Shown in pieces: positions 32,072 to 41,111 of a stretch of 64,000 nucleotides of DNA (position 1 is its first letter; each line of letters starts with the position of its first letter). The translations under genes and the position numbers were made by a program. Under the pieces are notes generated by a model, which searched no databases, had not been told where the DNA came from, and worked only from the letters and a program-made list of their open reading frames with translations. This DNA is from Nocardioides aquaticus (GTDB lineage Bacteria; Actinomycetota; Actinomycetes; Propionibacteriales; Nocardioidaceae): NCBI RefSeq assembly GCF_018459925.1, contig NZ_CP075371.1, forward strand, positions 2,666,001-2,730,000, written 5' to 3'.

Positions 32072-32447
32072 CCAGGTCGCGGTAGATCGTCCCGCCGGAA
32101 GCCGGACCCTCGACTGCAACGACATCGGTCACCTACGGCCAGAGATGTCAGTTCCCGCAGCACCCGTCCGGTGACGGTTCCGGGACAGGGGCCTGATCCG
32201 GCCAAGCCGATGTGGAGCCGGAATGAGTGGTCGTCGCGCCCGGTGAGACCGGGTCGCGTGGCCTCACTCCCCCGTGATGACGGATCAGTTGCTCATTGAG
32301 CCGCCGGCCGACATAGGCGCCAGAACCGTCGTCGCTCTGCCTGTTCAGCTCGGCTCCGGTCGCGGAGGTCCCCACGCACCCCGCTGATCCGAGAGCGCTC
32401 CTGGGCCGCTACACCGCCGATGGTGCGGGGGCGGTTGCTGCAGCCGG
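32072..32447. other. Intergenic region, nothing recognised
   Basis: 376 bp between convergent genes for the HIT protein and the propeller protein. No gene, RNA or strong terminator is seen. Confidence 0.4.
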
Positions 32448-33686
32448 TCACCCGCCCGGTGGGCGGCGGGGCAGCCGGGCCGTGAGGGCGGCCACGACGA
32501 GGCCGAGCAGGAGTGCCAGGGTGATGCGCAACAGTGTCGGCATGGGTCCCCGGTCCGGGTCGCCGGCCGGTCGGACCTCGAGATCGCTGAGCAGTGCCGA
32601 GGCGAGCTGGAAGGTCTGGACGCCGTAGCTCGATGTGCCCTCGACGCGGGTGAGCTCCCGCACCTCCCCGCCGTCGAGGGCGTAGGCGAGGAGCCGGGTG
32701 GTGTCGTCGTCGTGGGTCTGGAGAAGGGCGACCTCACGCTCGCCGGTCCAGCCGACCAGTGCCTGGCCGTACGGCCACTGGACGCTCAGGGTGCGCGGGC
32801 TGGACTGCGCAGGTGCGCCGAGGTCGCGGAACGCGAGCTCATCGTCCTGCCGGATGGCCAGAAGCTGCCCGTCGGGCGACCAGGCGTCCGGGCCGGCCAG
32901 CTGGCCTCCCTGGGAGCGGAGGATCCCGGCGTCGCGACGTTGCTCTGATCTCGTCGGCGAGGTGGGCTGCGGGAGGTTCCGGGTCGTCGCGGAAGCCAGC
33001 TCGAGGATCGCGATCCCGGGGTCGCGACCATGGCGCTGGACCGCGAGCTGGAGGCCGTCGGGCGAGAAGGCCGCCACCGATACCTCGTCGCCCACGGCCA
33101 TCGGGGTGACCTCGCCGGAGTCGGCATGCAGGACGAACAGGTCGCCGACCAGCGCCCGACCCGAGTAGGGGTCGGTCGCGTCGTCGCGCGCGAGGTAGGC
33201 CACCTGGCTGCTGTCGGCGGACCAGGCGATGGGGCGCACGCTGCGCGCCGGCGGCAACGGGTGCCGGGCCACCTCGCCGGAGCTGAGGTCGACGACCTCG
33301 ATGTCGGCCCCGGAGAGGTCGTGGTCGCCGATCGCGACCCGGCGCCCGTCGGGGGAGAGCAGCATCGGGGCCGGGTCTCCCTGGGTCTCCGGTCCGGCCC
33401 GGTCCTCGGCGACGTCGAGTCGCCGGTAGACGTCGGTGTCGGCGGCCAGCACCACGGCCTGGGGGAAGTCGAGGAACTCGACGCCGAACCCGTGCTGGTA
33501 GAGCGCGAGGGCCCGACCAGGGGGCGCGTCGGAGACGTCCCCGGTCCGATAGGAGTAGTCGGCCAACCGGTGGGGCAGGGCAGCCGTCGTCCCCGGGTCC
33601 CTGGCCCCCTCGACAGCGAGGGGGAGGAAGACGAGCGAGGCACAGGCGGCCCCGAGGGCGAGGCCGCGCCACCGGGTGGGTCGCAT
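32448..33686 (-). CDS. Membrane-anchored extracytoplasmic beta-propeller protein
   Basis: 412 residues. N-terminal signal or anchor (LALGAACASLVFLPLAVEGA), then TolB/WD40-like repeats with recurring SPDG or SADS turns: LLSPDGRRVAIGD, AWSADSSQVAYLARDD, AFSPDGLQLAVQRHG, AWSPDGQLLAIRQDD. A C-terminal helix LLRITLALLLGLVVAALTAR plus RLPRRPPGG anchors it, so the propeller lies outside the cell. TACGTT is 6 nt before ATG 33686. Partner unknown; probably protein-protein interaction rather than catalysis. Confidence 0.82.
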   Translation of the reverse strand: MRPTRWRGLALGAACASLVFLPLAVEGARDPGTTAALPHRLADYSYRTGDVSDAPPGRALALYQHGFGVEFLDFPQAVVLAADTDVYRRLDVAEDRAGPETQGDPAPMLLSPDGRRVAIGDHDLSGADIEVVDLSSGEVARHPLPPARSVRPIAWSADSSQVAYLARDDATDPYSGRALVGDLFVLHADSGEVTPMAVGDEVSVAAFSPDGLQLAVQRHGRDPGIAILELASATTRNLPQPTSPTRSEQRRDAGILRSQGGQLAGPDAWSPDGQLLAIRQDDELAFRDLGAPAQSSPRTLSVQWPYGQALVGWTGEREVALLQTHDDDTTRLLAYALDGGEVRELTRVEGTSSYGVQTFQLASALLSDLEVRPAGDPDRGPMPTLLRITLALLLGLVVAALTARLPRRPPGG

Positions 33687-33692
33687 GCCCGG

Positions 33693-33698
33693 AACGTA
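33693..33698 (-). promoter_or_regulatory. -10 element, leaderless promoter of the propeller gene
   Basis: TACGTT on the minus strand, 6 nt (CCGGGC) before ATG 33686. Confidence 0.5.
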
Positions 33699-34026
33699 GC
33701 GCCTGCGTCGTCGACCGGGCACGTGTTCTTGCGGCGGGGGTCTGGGGAAGAACCGATCATCCGGTCACGTGACGGATCCGCCCTCCGCACTCGTCACCGC
33801 TGGGGGCCCGACCAGATGCCGGGTGGTGCCCTTCCCCCGGGTCAGGGGTCCCGGCCACCCCACCCCGCGATGCCCGAGAGTGCGCTCGACCCGGCGGCCG
33901 CAGAGTGCGCGCAGCGGCCCGCTCGACCCCCCGCCCACCGGCGGTCCCTCCGCAGGTCGGGACCTGCCGACGAGGGCCCTGACCTGGTAATCTCGGTCAC
34001 TTCTCGCTGAGCGTGCGGAGTCATCT
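33699..34026. other. Divergent intergenic region
   Basis: About 330 bp with no gene. A -10-like TAATCT at 33988-33993 and GGAG before GTG 34027 serve the rightward gene. Confidence 0.4.
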
Positions 34027-35235
34027 GTGAACCCTGTTGTCGCGTTCGTCGTGGTCATGCTGGTGTGGACGATCAGCGATTTCGTCGCCAAGAAGACCCA
34101 GTCGCTGCTGTCGTCGCTCTTCGTCGCCTCGATCATCTTCCTGATCGGGTTCCTGAGCGGAATCTTTCCCGAGGACCTCCTGGCGAGCTCCTCGCTGCTG
34201 GCCCTGGCCGGGGTCGTCGTCGGCTTCATCATCGTGCACCTCGGGACGATGATCAGCCTGGACGACTTCAAGAAGCAGTGGAAGACCCTCCTGGTCGGGA
34301 TCGCGGCGGTGCTCGGGATCGGGATCGCGCTCCTGGTCGCCGGCCTGATCTTCGGCGACCGGATCAGCGGCAGCGCCGCGGACGGCTACGCCCAGCAGAT
34401 CGACTTCGTCGTCGCAGGGACCGGCGCGCTGAGCGGTGGCACCATCTCGGTCCTCATCGTCCAGGAGGCCGCTCTCGGGGTGGGGCTGACGAGCATCGCC
34501 GTCTTCCCGGTCCTCATCGCGGCCCTGCAGGGACTCATCGGGTTCCCGCTCACCTCGCTGATCCTGCGCAAGGAGGCCGCCCGGCTCCGCGACGAGTACC
34601 GCGCCGGCGCGCTCGCTCCTGTCGTCGTCGAGGAGAAGGAGGACGCGGCGACCTCTCTGCTGCCAGACGCGCTGCGGACGACGGCCGGGACGCTGTTCGT
34701 GGTCGGGCTCGTGGTGCTGGCCAGCCTGGGGATCAACAACCTGACCAACGGGGTGCTGAACACCTTCGTGGTGGCGCTGGTGTTCGGGATCGGGTTGCGG
34801 ACCTTCGGGGTCTTCAAGCCGTCGGTGCTGAGCGGCATCGACTCCTTCGGGCTGATGATGATCGCCATCATGATCCTGGTCTTCGGCCCGCTGGCGACCG
34901 TGGAGCCCTCGGATGTCCGGGAGCTCGCCCTGCCTCTGCTGCTGGCCTTCGTGTTCGGGGTCGCCGGCATCGTCGGGTTCGCCACCCTGGTCGGGAAGCT
35001 GCTCGGCTACAGCGTCCCGATGTCGGTGGCCATCGGCCTCACGTCCCTCTACGGGTTCCCGGGCACGATGATCCTGTCCCAGGAAGCCGCCAAGGGCGCG
35101 GGCGAGACGCCCGAGGAGGTCGCCGCCATCGAGAACCAGATTCTGCCCAAGATGATCGTGGCCGGGTTCTCCACCGTGACGATCACCTCCGTGGTCGTCA
35201 CCAGCATCATCGCGGGGCGCATCGGGACCGGCTGA
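34027..35235 (+). CDS. Polytopic membrane permease, GltS-like
   Basis: 402 residues with about 10 membrane helices and a two-fold layout around a charged middle loop (RKEAARLRDEYRAG, then VVVEEKEDAATSL). Each half has a Gly-rich re-entrant type stretch: VVAGTGALSGGTISVLI and IGLTSLYGFPGTMILSQEAA. Length and pattern resemble sodium/glutamate-type symporters, but I cannot assign the substrate. GGAG stands 7 nt before GTG 34027. The DUF4203-like gene follows 39 bp later with its own promoter. Confidence 0.75.
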   Translation: MNPVVAFVVVMLVWTISDFVAKKTQSLLSSLFVASIIFLIGFLSGIFPEDLLASSSLLALAGVVVGFIIVHLGTMISLDDFKKQWKTLLVGIAAVLGIGIALLVAGLIFGDRISGSAADGYAQQIDFVVAGTGALSGGTISVLIVQEAALGVGLTSIAVFPVLIAALQGLIGFPLTSLILRKEAARLRDEYRAGALAPVVVEEKEDAATSLLPDALRTTAGTLFVVGLVVLASLGINNLTNGVLNTFVVALVFGIGLRTFGVFKPSVLSGIDSFGLMMIAIMILVFGPLATVEPSDVRELALPLLLAFVFGVAGIVGFATLVGKLLGYSVPMSVAIGLTSLYGFPGTMILSQEAAKGAGETPEEVAAIENQILPKMIVAGFSTVTITSVVVTSIIAGRIGTG

Positions 35236-35262
35236 GCCTCGCCGCGTGCCTGCGTCCCCCGC

Positions 35263-35268
35263 TACCGT
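35263..35268 (+). promoter_or_regulatory. -10 element, leaderless promoter of gene 35275
   Basis: TACCGT, then GTGGCG, then ATG 35275; this spacing also favours ATG 35275 over the in-frame GTG at 35269. Confidence 0.5.
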
Positions 35269-35274
35269 GTGGCG

Positions 35275-35901
35275 ATGACGCAGGACATCGTCTTCGGCAC
35301 CCTGGCCCTGCTGGCCGGCGTCCTGCTCTGCTTCCGCGGCTACGCGGTCCTGCGCCTCGCCATCGCGGTCTGGGGCGCCTTCGTCGGGTTCAGCCTCGGC
35401 GCCGGCCTGGCATCGGCCCTGACCGGTGACCGCTTCCTCGGCACCGTGCTCGGCTGGACGCTCGGCGTGGCGCTCGCACTGGTCCTCGCGCTCCTCGCCT
35501 ACCTCTACTACGCCGTCGGCGTGGTCATCGCGACGGCGTCGGCCGGTTTCGCACTGGGTGCGGCCCTCATCGTCGCGATCGGCGTGGACTGGAGCTGGGC
35601 GATCGTCCTCGCCGGCCTGCTCGTCGGTGCCCTGCTGGCCCTGCTGGCCGTCCTCGCCGACCTGCCGACGCTCCTGCTCGTCGTGGTCGGCGCCCTCGCC
35701 GGGGCCAGCGTCACCGTGACCGGGCTGATGCTGCTGTCCGGCGTCATCGAGTCCGCGGACTTCGACGACGCGGCCGCGACCGGTCGGATCCAGGACGACT
35801 GGTGGTGGTACCTGCTCTTCCTCGTCCTGGCGGTCGCCGGCGTCGCGGCCCAGTCCCGCGACGCGGCCGACCGCCGCGGCACGCAAGGCAGTCGACCCTG
35901 A
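35275..35901 (+). CDS. DUF4203-type multi-helix membrane protein
   Basis: 208 residues, seven membrane helices separated by very short loops: LALLAGVLLCFRGYAVLRLA, VWGAFVGFSLGAGLASAL, TLGVALALVLALLAYLYYAV and so on. Only the last loop is long and charged (ESADFDDAAATGRIQDDWW). The Gly-rich helix spacing matches the DUF4203/TM7S3-like family, whose role is unknown. It converges on the aminopeptidase gene, 24 bp away. Confidence 0.75.
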   Translation: MTQDIVFGTLALLAGVLLCFRGYAVLRLAIAVWGAFVGFSLGAGLASALTGDRFLGTVLGWTLGVALALVLALLAYLYYAVGVVIATASAGFALGAALIVAIGVDWSWAIVLAGLLVGALLALLAVLADLPTLLLVVVGALAGASVTVTGLMLLSGVIESADFDDAAATGRIQDDWWWYLLFLVLAVAGVAAQSRDAADRRGTQGSRP

Positions 35902-35925
35902 CCGCGTCCCGAGGCACGCGCGTGG

Positions 35926-37470
35926 TCAGGTGGCCGCCCGGGGAGGACTCGAGGGCGCGGTCGACCCCGGGGCCTCGAACCGCATGGCGAGCTCGATGAG
36001 GAGCTTGGCGCCGAACCCGCTCGCTCCCTTGTTGCGCCAGGTGCGCGGCGCCGGTTGCTGGGCGGTGCTCGCGATGTCGACGTGGGCCCAGGGAACCTCA
36101 CCGACGAACTCCTCGAGGAACAGCGCCGCCGTGATCGACCCGGCGTTCGGGCCACCCATGTTCGTCATGTCGGCGATGGTCGAGGACAGCTGGGACCGGT
36201 AGGGGCGGTGCAGCGGCAGCTCCCAGACCGGTTCGTCGGAGATCGCTCCCGCCGTCCGCAGCTGGTCGACCAGGACCGGCGCGTTGCCCATGACACCGGC
36301 GAGCTCCACACCCAGGGTGCGCAGGCAGGCCCCGGTCAGGGTGGCGATGTCGACGACGGCGTCGACGCCGTCCTCGACGGCCAGGCACAGACCGTCGGCC
36401 ATCACCAGGCGGCCCTCGGCGTCGGTGTTGAGAACCTCCACCGTGGTGCCGTTGCGCATGGTGAGCACGTCGCCCAGCTTCATGGCGGAGCCGGACGGCA
36501 TGTTGTCGGTGCAGCACAGGTAGGCGGTGACCGCGGTGGTGCAGCCCAGGGCCTGGAGTGCGGTCATCGCCCCGAGGATGGCGGCGGCGCCCGTCATGTC
36601 GTTCTTCATCTGCGCGTGCGACTCGTCGCTCGGCTTGAGGCTGATCCCGCCGGAGTCGTACATGATGCCCTTGCCGACCAGGCCGAGGTGACCGGTCGGT
36701 GCGGACGGCAGGTAGGCGAGCCGGACGAGCCGCGGTTCGTCGACGCTCCCGAGGTTGACCCCCAGGATCCCCCCGCACCCCATCTCGATCAGCTCCTGCT
36801 CGCCGAAGGCCTCGACGACCAGGCCGGCCTCGGACGCCAGCTCTTCGGCGACCTCGCCCATGCGCGCGGCCGTCAAGGTCGTCGCAGGACAGTTGGAGAG
36901 GTCTCGACTGATCGCGGCCGCCCGCGCGACCGCCCGACCCCGGGCGACCCCGGCCGCCACGTCCTCGCTGACGGCGTCCGGGGCGACGATGACCAGGTCG
37001 GTGAGCGTCTGTTCCCCGTCGTCCTTGCCGACGAAGAAGCGCCACCGAGCCAGGAGGACCCCCTCGACGACGGCCTGGGCGAAGTCGGCCGCGGAGATCG
37101 CGAGGTCCGTCGCAGGCAGCTCCACCGCGAGGCTCCGGTGCTGGGGCACCGCGCGGGCGAAGTCGGCGGCCACGTCACGCACCAGCGTCATGTCGACCCG
37201 CTCCGGCTCGCCGACGCCGATCGCGACGAGGGCACGACCGTCCGGTCCTGGCAGGACCGCCGTCTGACCGGCCCGACCGGTGAACCCGGTCACCGCGAGC
37301 CCGGCGGCGTCCAGGCCCAGGTCGGCAGGAGGTTCCGCACCCACCTGGACCGGGACGGCGAGGGCCGCGGCCTCGGTCACCGGTGGCAGCACGGCAGCGA
37401 TGCTGACGCGGGCCGGACTCCTGGTCGACGGGATCGGATCGAACTCACCGCGTGCCGGGTTGCCGCTCAT
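35926..37470 (-). CDS. pepA: Leucyl aminopeptidase (M17)
   Basis: Removes N-terminal residues from peptides with two metal ions. 514 residues, full length. The catalytic domain shows GKGIMYDSGGISLKPSDE (metal Lys and Asp), KNDMTGAAAILGAM, the signature NTDAEGRLVMADGL with the metal Glu and catalytic Arg, and GGPNAGSITAALFLEEFVG. The N-terminal macro-like domain starts near residue 20. ATG 37470 has GGAAGAAGG upstream; an earlier in-frame start at 37533 would add a basic, unlikely extension. Confidence 0.95.
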   Translation of the reverse strand: MSGNPARGEFDPIPSTRSPARVSIAAVLPPVTEAAALAVPVQVGAEPPADLGLDAAGLAVTGFTGRAGQTAVLPGPDGRALVAIGVGEPERVDMTLVRDVAADFARAVPQHRSLAVELPATDLAISAADFAQAVVEGVLLARWRFFVGKDDGEQTLTDLVIVAPDAVSEDVAAGVARGRAVARAAAISRDLSNCPATTLTAARMGEVAEELASEAGLVVEAFGEQELIEMGCGGILGVNLGSVDEPRLVRLAYLPSAPTGHLGLVGKGIMYDSGGISLKPSDESHAQMKNDMTGAAAILGAMTALQALGCTTAVTAYLCCTDNMPSGSAMKLGDVLTMRNGTTVEVLNTDAEGRLVMADGLCLAVEDGVDAVVDIATLTGACLRTLGVELAGVMGNAPVLVDQLRTAGAISDEPVWELPLHRPYRSQLSSTIADMTNMGGPNAGSITAALFLEEFVGEVPWAHVDIASTAQQPAPRTWRNKGASGFGAKLLIELAMRFEAPGSTAPSSPPRAAT

Positions 37471-37787
37471 CAGGGCCTTCTTCCAGCGTCGTTGTCCTCG
37501 TCGGAGTGTGGCAGGGATTCCGGTCCTGGTCACCGGGCCGAAACACCCGGGTGCGCCACCGTCTGACCCGGGCAGGCAGAAGGTCCCGTCGCGGGCGCGA
37601 CCAAGGACGCACGGGTCCGGGCCCCGAGGACGAGGCTCCCCGAGGAGCGCGTTCGCGAGTATGTTCGGGATCGACGGAGCCGCGTTCCCGTCCGACTGGC
37701 GCGGCGGCGAGCAGCACGAGGCGGACGCTGATCCGGCTGCGACCGCGGGCGTGAGTCCGCTCCGTCGCCGCCGAGGACCGAGGCCGG
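37471..37787. other. Divergent intergenic region
   Basis: 317 bp between pepA and the SLC13 transporter gene. A -10-like TATGTT lies at 37660-37665; no gene or RNA is seen. Confidence 0.4.
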
Positions 37788-39593
37788 ATGACCGACTCCA
37801 CCACCAGCCTGGTGATCCTCGCGGTCGTCATCGGGCTCTTCGTCTGGAACCGGCTCTCGGTCGGCCTGGTCGCCGTCCTCACCGCGCTTGGTCTGTACGC
37901 CACCGGGGTGCTGGACGCCGACCAGGCGCTGGCCGGGTTCGGCGACCCGGTGGTGGTGTTCATCGCCGCGCTCTTCGTCGTCAGCGAGGGCATCGACTCC
38001 ACGGGCGTGACCGGCTGGCTCGGGCAGGTCCTCGCCGACCGGGTCGGCGGCGGAGTCCGTGCGCTGAGCACCGCGGTGATGCTGCTCTGCGCACTACTCA
38101 CCGCCCTGATCAGCCTCAACGGCTCGGTCGCGGCGCTGCTGCCGATGGTGGTCGTGGTCGCCATGCGGGTCACCGTGCCGCCGGCGCGGATGCTGATGCC
38201 GATGGCCTTCGCGGGCAGCGCCGGCTCCTTGCTGGCCCTGACCGGCAGCCCGGTCAACGTCCTCGTCGCGGCCGCCTCCGACGACAACGGGGCCGGCGGG
38301 TTCGCCTTCTTCGACTTCGCCGTGGTCGGGGTGCCGATCCTCCTCGGGACCGTGCTCATCGCCCTGGTCGCCGGTCCGCGGCTGGTCCCGGAGCGGGAGT
38401 CGACGCACCTCCCGCCCGACCTCAGCGGGTACGCGGCCACGATCGCCCAGCACTACGCCCTGCACGACGGTCTCTACCGGCTCCGTGTGCGCACCGGCTC
38501 CCCCGCCGTCGGGCGGCCTGCCCCCGAACTCGACCTCGCCGCCTACCCGGGCACCGTGCTCGTCGGCGCCCAGCGTGCGGGCGTCCCGCTCGGGGTGACC
38601 GACTCGCCCCTCGCCGTGGACGACGTCCTGGTGCTCACCGGCCCACCCGCGGAGATCGGCCGGCTGGTGGTCGAGCAGGATCTCGCCGTGGGGGCGCAGC
38701 CGGTGACGGCAGATCCCGCCACCCCGCTGCTGGACCGGGAGCTCGGGGTGATCGAGGTGGTCGTCCCACCGACGTCGTCGCTGGTCGGACGCACCGTGTT
38801 CCCGGGCCTGGCAGCCACGGACCTGGTGATCCTCGGCGTGCGGAGGCTCGGCAAGGACCGGGGGAACGTGCGGACCGAACTCGCCGCCGGTGACCTGCTG
38901 CTCCTCCACGGCACCTGGCCGGACATCGACGCGCTCATCCACGACCGTGACGTCCTGGTCGTGGACTCCCCCGACCTGGTCCGCCGCCAGGCCGTGGCAC
39001 CGGGGGCACCGGCCGTCCGGGCCGTGGTCGTGCTGGTCGCGATGATCGTGCTGCTGGCCACCGGCGCGGTCCCACCGGCCGTCGCCGCACTCACGGCCGC
39101 TGCCACGATGCTGCTGCTCCGGGTCGTGTCGCCCGACCAGGCGTACCGCGCGATCTCCTGGCAGACCCTCGTCCTGATCGGCGGTCTGATCCCCCTGTCC
39201 ACCGCCATCCAGACCAGCGGCGCGGCCGACCAGGTCGCCGACGTCCTGGTCGCGGCGGTCGGCGACGGCAGCCCGTACCTGCTGATGCTCGCGCTCTTCG
39301 CACTCACCGCGATCCTGGGACAGATCATCTCCAACACGGCGACCGTCCTCATCGTGCTGCCCATCGCCGTCGCTGCCGCCGCCGAGACCGGGGTGTCGGT
39401 GCAACCGGTCCTGATGCTGATCGCCGTCGCGGGCGCAGCCTCTCTGCTCACCCCCATCGCGACGCCCGGGAACATGATGGTGATGGGCCCCGGCGCCTAC
39501 CGCTTCGGCGACTACTGGAAGCTCGGGCTGGTGACCATGACCTGGTGGCTGGTCGTGTCCCTCACCGTGATCCCCCTGGTCTGGAGCTTCTGA
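37788..39593 (+). CDS. SLC13/DASS-type transporter with two TrkA-C domains
   Basis: 601 residues. The membrane halves flank a cytosolic insert of two regulatory TrkA-C (RCK-C) domains: YRLRVRTGSPAVGRPAPELD with VLVLTGPPAEIGRL, and LGVIEVVVPPTSSLVGRTVF with DLLLLHGTWPDI. Transport motifs are LTGSPVNVLVAAASDD and QIISNTATVLIVLPIAV near the end. This SLC13 subgroup with inserted RCK-C domains often carries sulfate or other anions, but the substrate is not shown here. The start codon follows a purine-rich GAGG stretch. It converges on the cls gene. Confidence 0.9.
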   Translation: MTDSTTSLVILAVVIGLFVWNRLSVGLVAVLTALGLYATGVLDADQALAGFGDPVVVFIAALFVVSEGIDSTGVTGWLGQVLADRVGGGVRALSTAVMLLCALLTALISLNGSVAALLPMVVVVAMRVTVPPARMLMPMAFAGSAGSLLALTGSPVNVLVAAASDDNGAGGFAFFDFAVVGVPILLGTVLIALVAGPRLVPERESTHLPPDLSGYAATIAQHYALHDGLYRLRVRTGSPAVGRPAPELDLAAYPGTVLVGAQRAGVPLGVTDSPLAVDDVLVLTGPPAEIGRLVVEQDLAVGAQPVTADPATPLLDRELGVIEVVVPPTSSLVGRTVFPGLAATDLVILGVRRLGKDRGNVRTELAAGDLLLLHGTWPDIDALIHDRDVLVVDSPDLVRRQAVAPGAPAVRAVVVLVAMIVLLATGAVPPAVAALTAAATMLLLRVVSPDQAYRAISWQTLVLIGGLIPLSTAIQTSGAADQVADVLVAAVGDGSPYLLMLALFALTAILGQIISNTATVLIVLPIAVAAAAETGVSVQPVLMLIAVAGAASLLTPIATPGNMMVMGPGAYRFGDYWKLGLVTMTWWLVVSLTVIPLVWSF

Positions 39594-39617
39594 GCCCGGA
39601 CCCGGGGCGGGGTCGAC

Positions 39618-41099
39618 TCACTGGAGGGCCGCGGTGAGCCTCATGACGTTGTCGAGGTAGCGCAGACGGGGCTTGCGTCCCGACCACTCCTCCAGGAGCA
39701 GCTCGCGGGACACCTCGCGGTAGCCGTCCTCGACCGCCTGGATCCGTCGGACCACCTGGGGTCCCAGCATCATCAGCGAGATCTCGTAGTTGAGCGCGAA
39801 GGAGCGCATGTCCATGTTGCTCGAGCCGATCACCGCGACGGCGTCGTCGACCGAGAGGTGCTTCGAGTGCAGGATGTAGGGGTCCGGGTAGAGGTAGATC
39901 CGCACCCCCGCCTCCAGCAGCGCCCGGTAGTACGACGCCTGGGCGTGGCCGACCATGAACTGGTCCGGCAGCTCGCTGACGAACAGCTCGACGTCGATCC
40001 CGCGCTGCGCCGCCGTCGTCACGGCGTAGAGCAGGGACTCGTCCGGGACGAAGTACGGGCTGGTGATCGAGATGCGTCGGGTCGCCGAGTACACCAGCGT
40101 GGTGAACAGCCGCAGGTTGTTCTCGGCGACGAACCCCGGGCCGCTGGGCACCAGCTGGCAGCTCACGCCCGCGACCACCTCGGGATGGTCGTCGAGGATC
40201 GCCGGGTGGACCTCCACCGCGAGCACCTCGTCGGTCTCGGCGTACCAGTCCATCGCGAAGACCGAGTCGAGCGTCGCCACGATGTGGCCCTGGACCCGGA
40301 CCATGCACTCGACGTACAGCCGGCCGAGGCGGTGGTTCTTGGGCTTGTTGTAACCCCGTTCGGTGACGTTGAACGACCCCGTGAAGCCGACGAGGCCGTC
40401 GGCGACCAGCATCTTGCGGTGGTTGCGCAGGTCCGGGCGACGAAAGCGGCCCCGGAGGGGCTTGATCGGGAGCATCGGGTGCCACTGGATGCGGGTCTGC
40501 TCGAGCCGGGCGATCATCTGCCGGTAGCCCGGCACGCTTCGGCACCCGATGTGGTCGAAGAGGAGCTTGACGTCCACACCGAGCTCGGCGGCGTCGGCCA
40601 TCGCCTCGAAGAACGGCGCGGTCAGGGCGTCCCACGCGACGATGTAGAACTCGACGTGGACGTAGGAGCGTGCCGCGGCGACCGTGCGGGTCATCGACCG
40701 GATCACCTCGTCGTAGTCCTCGATGACCAGCACGCAGTTGTCGTGGACCAGGGGCAAGGAGCCCAACCGGTCGTTGAGCGCGATCACCGACGGCAGGAGC
40801 GCCGGCAGGTCGTCGCGCGCCTCCGCCGCCGGGAACTCCTCGGCTCGCGCACGGACCCGGGCCTTGGCACGCAGCTGGCGGGCGTGCCGGTCCCTGCCGA
40901 GGTCCGTGCGCCCGAACAGCAGGAAGGCGACGAACCCGAGGACCGGCAGGACCAGGATCAGCAGCAGCCACGCCATCCCGGTCGACGGCTTGCGGTTTCC
41001 CGGGATCACCCCCAGTGCGACCACCCGGAGGGTGACGTCGACGACGGTCACCGACCACCCCACCACCAGGGTCAGCACCGTCCAGTCGAGAGCAGACAT
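39618..41099 (-). CDS. cls: Cardiolipin synthase
   Basis: 493-residue membrane enzyme of the phospholipase D superfamily that joins two phosphatidylglycerols into cardiolipin. Two N-terminal helices (LDWTVLTLVVGWSVTVVDVT and MAWLLLILVLPVLGFVAFLL) are followed by two HKD motifs: NHRKMLVADGLVGFTGS and LHSKHLSVDDAVAVIGSSN. TAGCGT stands 6 nt before ATG 41099, and its TAG is the stop codon of the gene upstream, so the promoter sits on that gene's end. Confidence 0.95.
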   Translation of the reverse strand: MSALDWTVLTLVVGWSVTVVDVTLRVVALGVIPGNRKPSTGMAWLLLILVLPVLGFVAFLLFGRTDLGRDRHARQLRAKARVRARAEEFPAAEARDDLPALLPSVIALNDRLGSLPLVHDNCVLVIEDYDEVIRSMTRTVAAARSYVHVEFYIVAWDALTAPFFEAMADAAELGVDVKLLFDHIGCRSVPGYRQMIARLEQTRIQWHPMLPIKPLRGRFRRPDLRNHRKMLVADGLVGFTGSFNVTERGYNKPKNHRLGRLYVECMVRVQGHIVATLDSVFAMDWYAETDEVLAVEVHPAILDDHPEVVAGVSCQLVPSGPGFVAENNLRLFTTLVYSATRRISITSPYFVPDESLLYAVTTAAQRGIDVELFVSELPDQFMVGHAQASYYRALLEAGVRIYLYPDPYILHSKHLSVDDAVAVIGSSNMDMRSFALNYEISLMMLGPQVVRRIQAVEDGYREVSRELLLEEWSGRKPRLRYLDNVMRLTAALQ

Positions 41100-41105
41100 G
41101 GTCGG

Positions 41106-41111
41106 ACGCTA
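41106..41111 (-). promoter_or_regulatory. -10 element of cls, overlapping the upstream stop codon
   Basis: TAGCGT on the minus strand, 6 nt (CCGACC) before ATG 41099. Bases 41109-41111 are the TAG stop of gene 41109-42164. Confidence 0.55.

Noticed and set aside
34021..35886. 621-codon minus-strand frame opposite two membrane-protein genes
   Set aside because: Composition (Asp, Gln, His, Arg) is that of antisense of hydrophobic codons; no domain and no start signal.
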